A DNA stretch of 64,000 bases, taken from contig CAWISG010000010.1 in the NCBI GenBank assembly GCA_963838735.1, positions 73,491 to 137,490 of the forward strand. Direction: 5' to 3'. Positions 63,736-64,000 of the stretch are shown piece after piece. A model generated the notes under the pieces. The model made no database searches. It worked only from the letters and a program-made list of their open reading frames with translations, and was not told the DNA's origin. The first letter of the stretch is position 1. Each line of letters opens with the position of its first letter. This DNA comes from Parerythrobacter_A sp963838735 (GTDB lineage Bacteria; Pseudomonadota; Alphaproteobacteria; Sphingomonadales; Sphingomonadaceae). Both the position numbers and the translations under genes were made by a program.

Positions 63736-64000
63736 CGATTATATTTGGTTGGATAATCCAAATTGACTGACCAGCCTGCTGCCTGTCGATGCGGTTTGGA
63801 ACCGTTGCAAATCTCAAATATATTCTGTTTCATCCCGAATTATCGAATATGGATTGTTAGCGGAGTTTTGGCTTCTAGTGCTAGAACCATCACTTCAGGA
63901 CCGGAAGCATGTTAGCGAAAGTGTTACTGGTGCCCAGTTTTATCCAGCTTGCTATTTGAAATATGCTTGCTTCTATCCGTAAACGAAAACTGGTGCACCC
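63736..64000. other. Intergenic region at the right edge of the window
   Basis: About 265 bases, A/T-richer than the core, with no gene I can support. TTGGATAATCCAA (63749-63761) is a perfect 6-base inverted repeat just after the GH3 stop; it could be a weak terminator hairpin but has no T-tract. The last 10 bases, TGGTGCACCC, repeat the tRNA-tail sequence at 52495 and may be the start of a complete tRNA-Arg on the minus strand that runs beyond the window. Confidence 0.5.

Noticed and set aside
63749..63761. TTGGATAATCCAA as a rho-independent terminator
   Set aside because: Perfect repeat but A/T-rich with no T-tract after it; mentioned only in the edge-region entry.
1..64000. Programmed ribosomal frameshifting as the cause of the many frame breaks
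   Set aside because: Breaks are in unrelated genes, lack slippery heptamers plus stem structures, and affect families (ThrRS, Dxs, PurH) not known to use recoding.
1..64000. CRISPR array, transposon or prophage
   Set aside because: No regularly spaced repeats, Cas, transposase, integrase or phage structural proteins were seen on either strand.

Overview
The window is GC-rich chromosomal DNA from an alphaproteobacterium, most probably a member of the Sphingomonadales close to Erythrobacteraceae. The evidence is the long NAD-type glutamate dehydrogenase, a CYP153-type P450, the rpe / heparinase-like / purH order, a TamA-TamB pair, a TonB-dependent receptor and the general codon bias. Genes are dense on both strands. 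I found one complete tRNA (Leu-UAA), no rRNA, no CRISPR array, and no transposase or integrase.

Layout. 1-13.9 kb: agmatine deiminase (cut by the window edge), thrS, a Tat-exported PhoD-type phosphatase, a small alpha/beta hydrolase, a periplasmic repeat protein, NAD-glutamate dehydrogenase, a ferredoxin-reductase-like flavoprotein and queG. 14-18.2 kb: an ABC exporter pair, a CYP153-like P450 and an exported MsrB. 18.2-22.9 kb: an envelope-glycosylation locus on the minus strand (UDP-galactopyranose-mutase-like flavoprotein, GtrA, and a multi-membrane GT-C-like protein), followed by a tandem PilZ protein. 23-31.1 kb: tRNA-Leu, ihfB, a GntR regulator, a POT peptide transporter, two exported amidohydrolases with an FKBP isomerase, an HxlR/thioesterase divergent pair, and a spore-photoproduct-lyase homologue. 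31.1-39.8 kb: enoyl-CoA hydratase, dxs, a Zur-like regulator, exported MsrA with a tiny coupled gene, then rpe / heparinase-like / purH. 40-50.9 kb: a DUF2141 protein, a nucleotidyltransferase-like protein overlapping a diacylglycerol-kinase-like protein, a small lipoprotein, a BrkB/YihY membrane protein, TamA, TamB and a small membrane protein. 50.9-52.4 kb: class II photolyase.

52.5-64 kb looks like an accessory glycan-use island. It holds a GPH-type sugar symporter, a glycogen-debranching-like glucosidase, a TonB-dependent receptor, a serine hydrolase, a Gfo/Idh oxidoreductase, a TetR regulator and a family 3 beta-glucosidase. Most of these genes overlap by 4 bases. The left edge carries 14 bases that read as the 3' end of a tRNA-Arg. 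The last 10 bases of the window repeat the same motif, so the cluster may sit between tRNA attachment sites.

A striking property of the whole window is that at least a dozen genes are broken by single-base indels. These include thrS, dxs and purH, and several lie in homopolymer runs. The most economical reading is uncorrected assembly error, not gene decay. I therefore annotate most of them as one gene spanning the shift.
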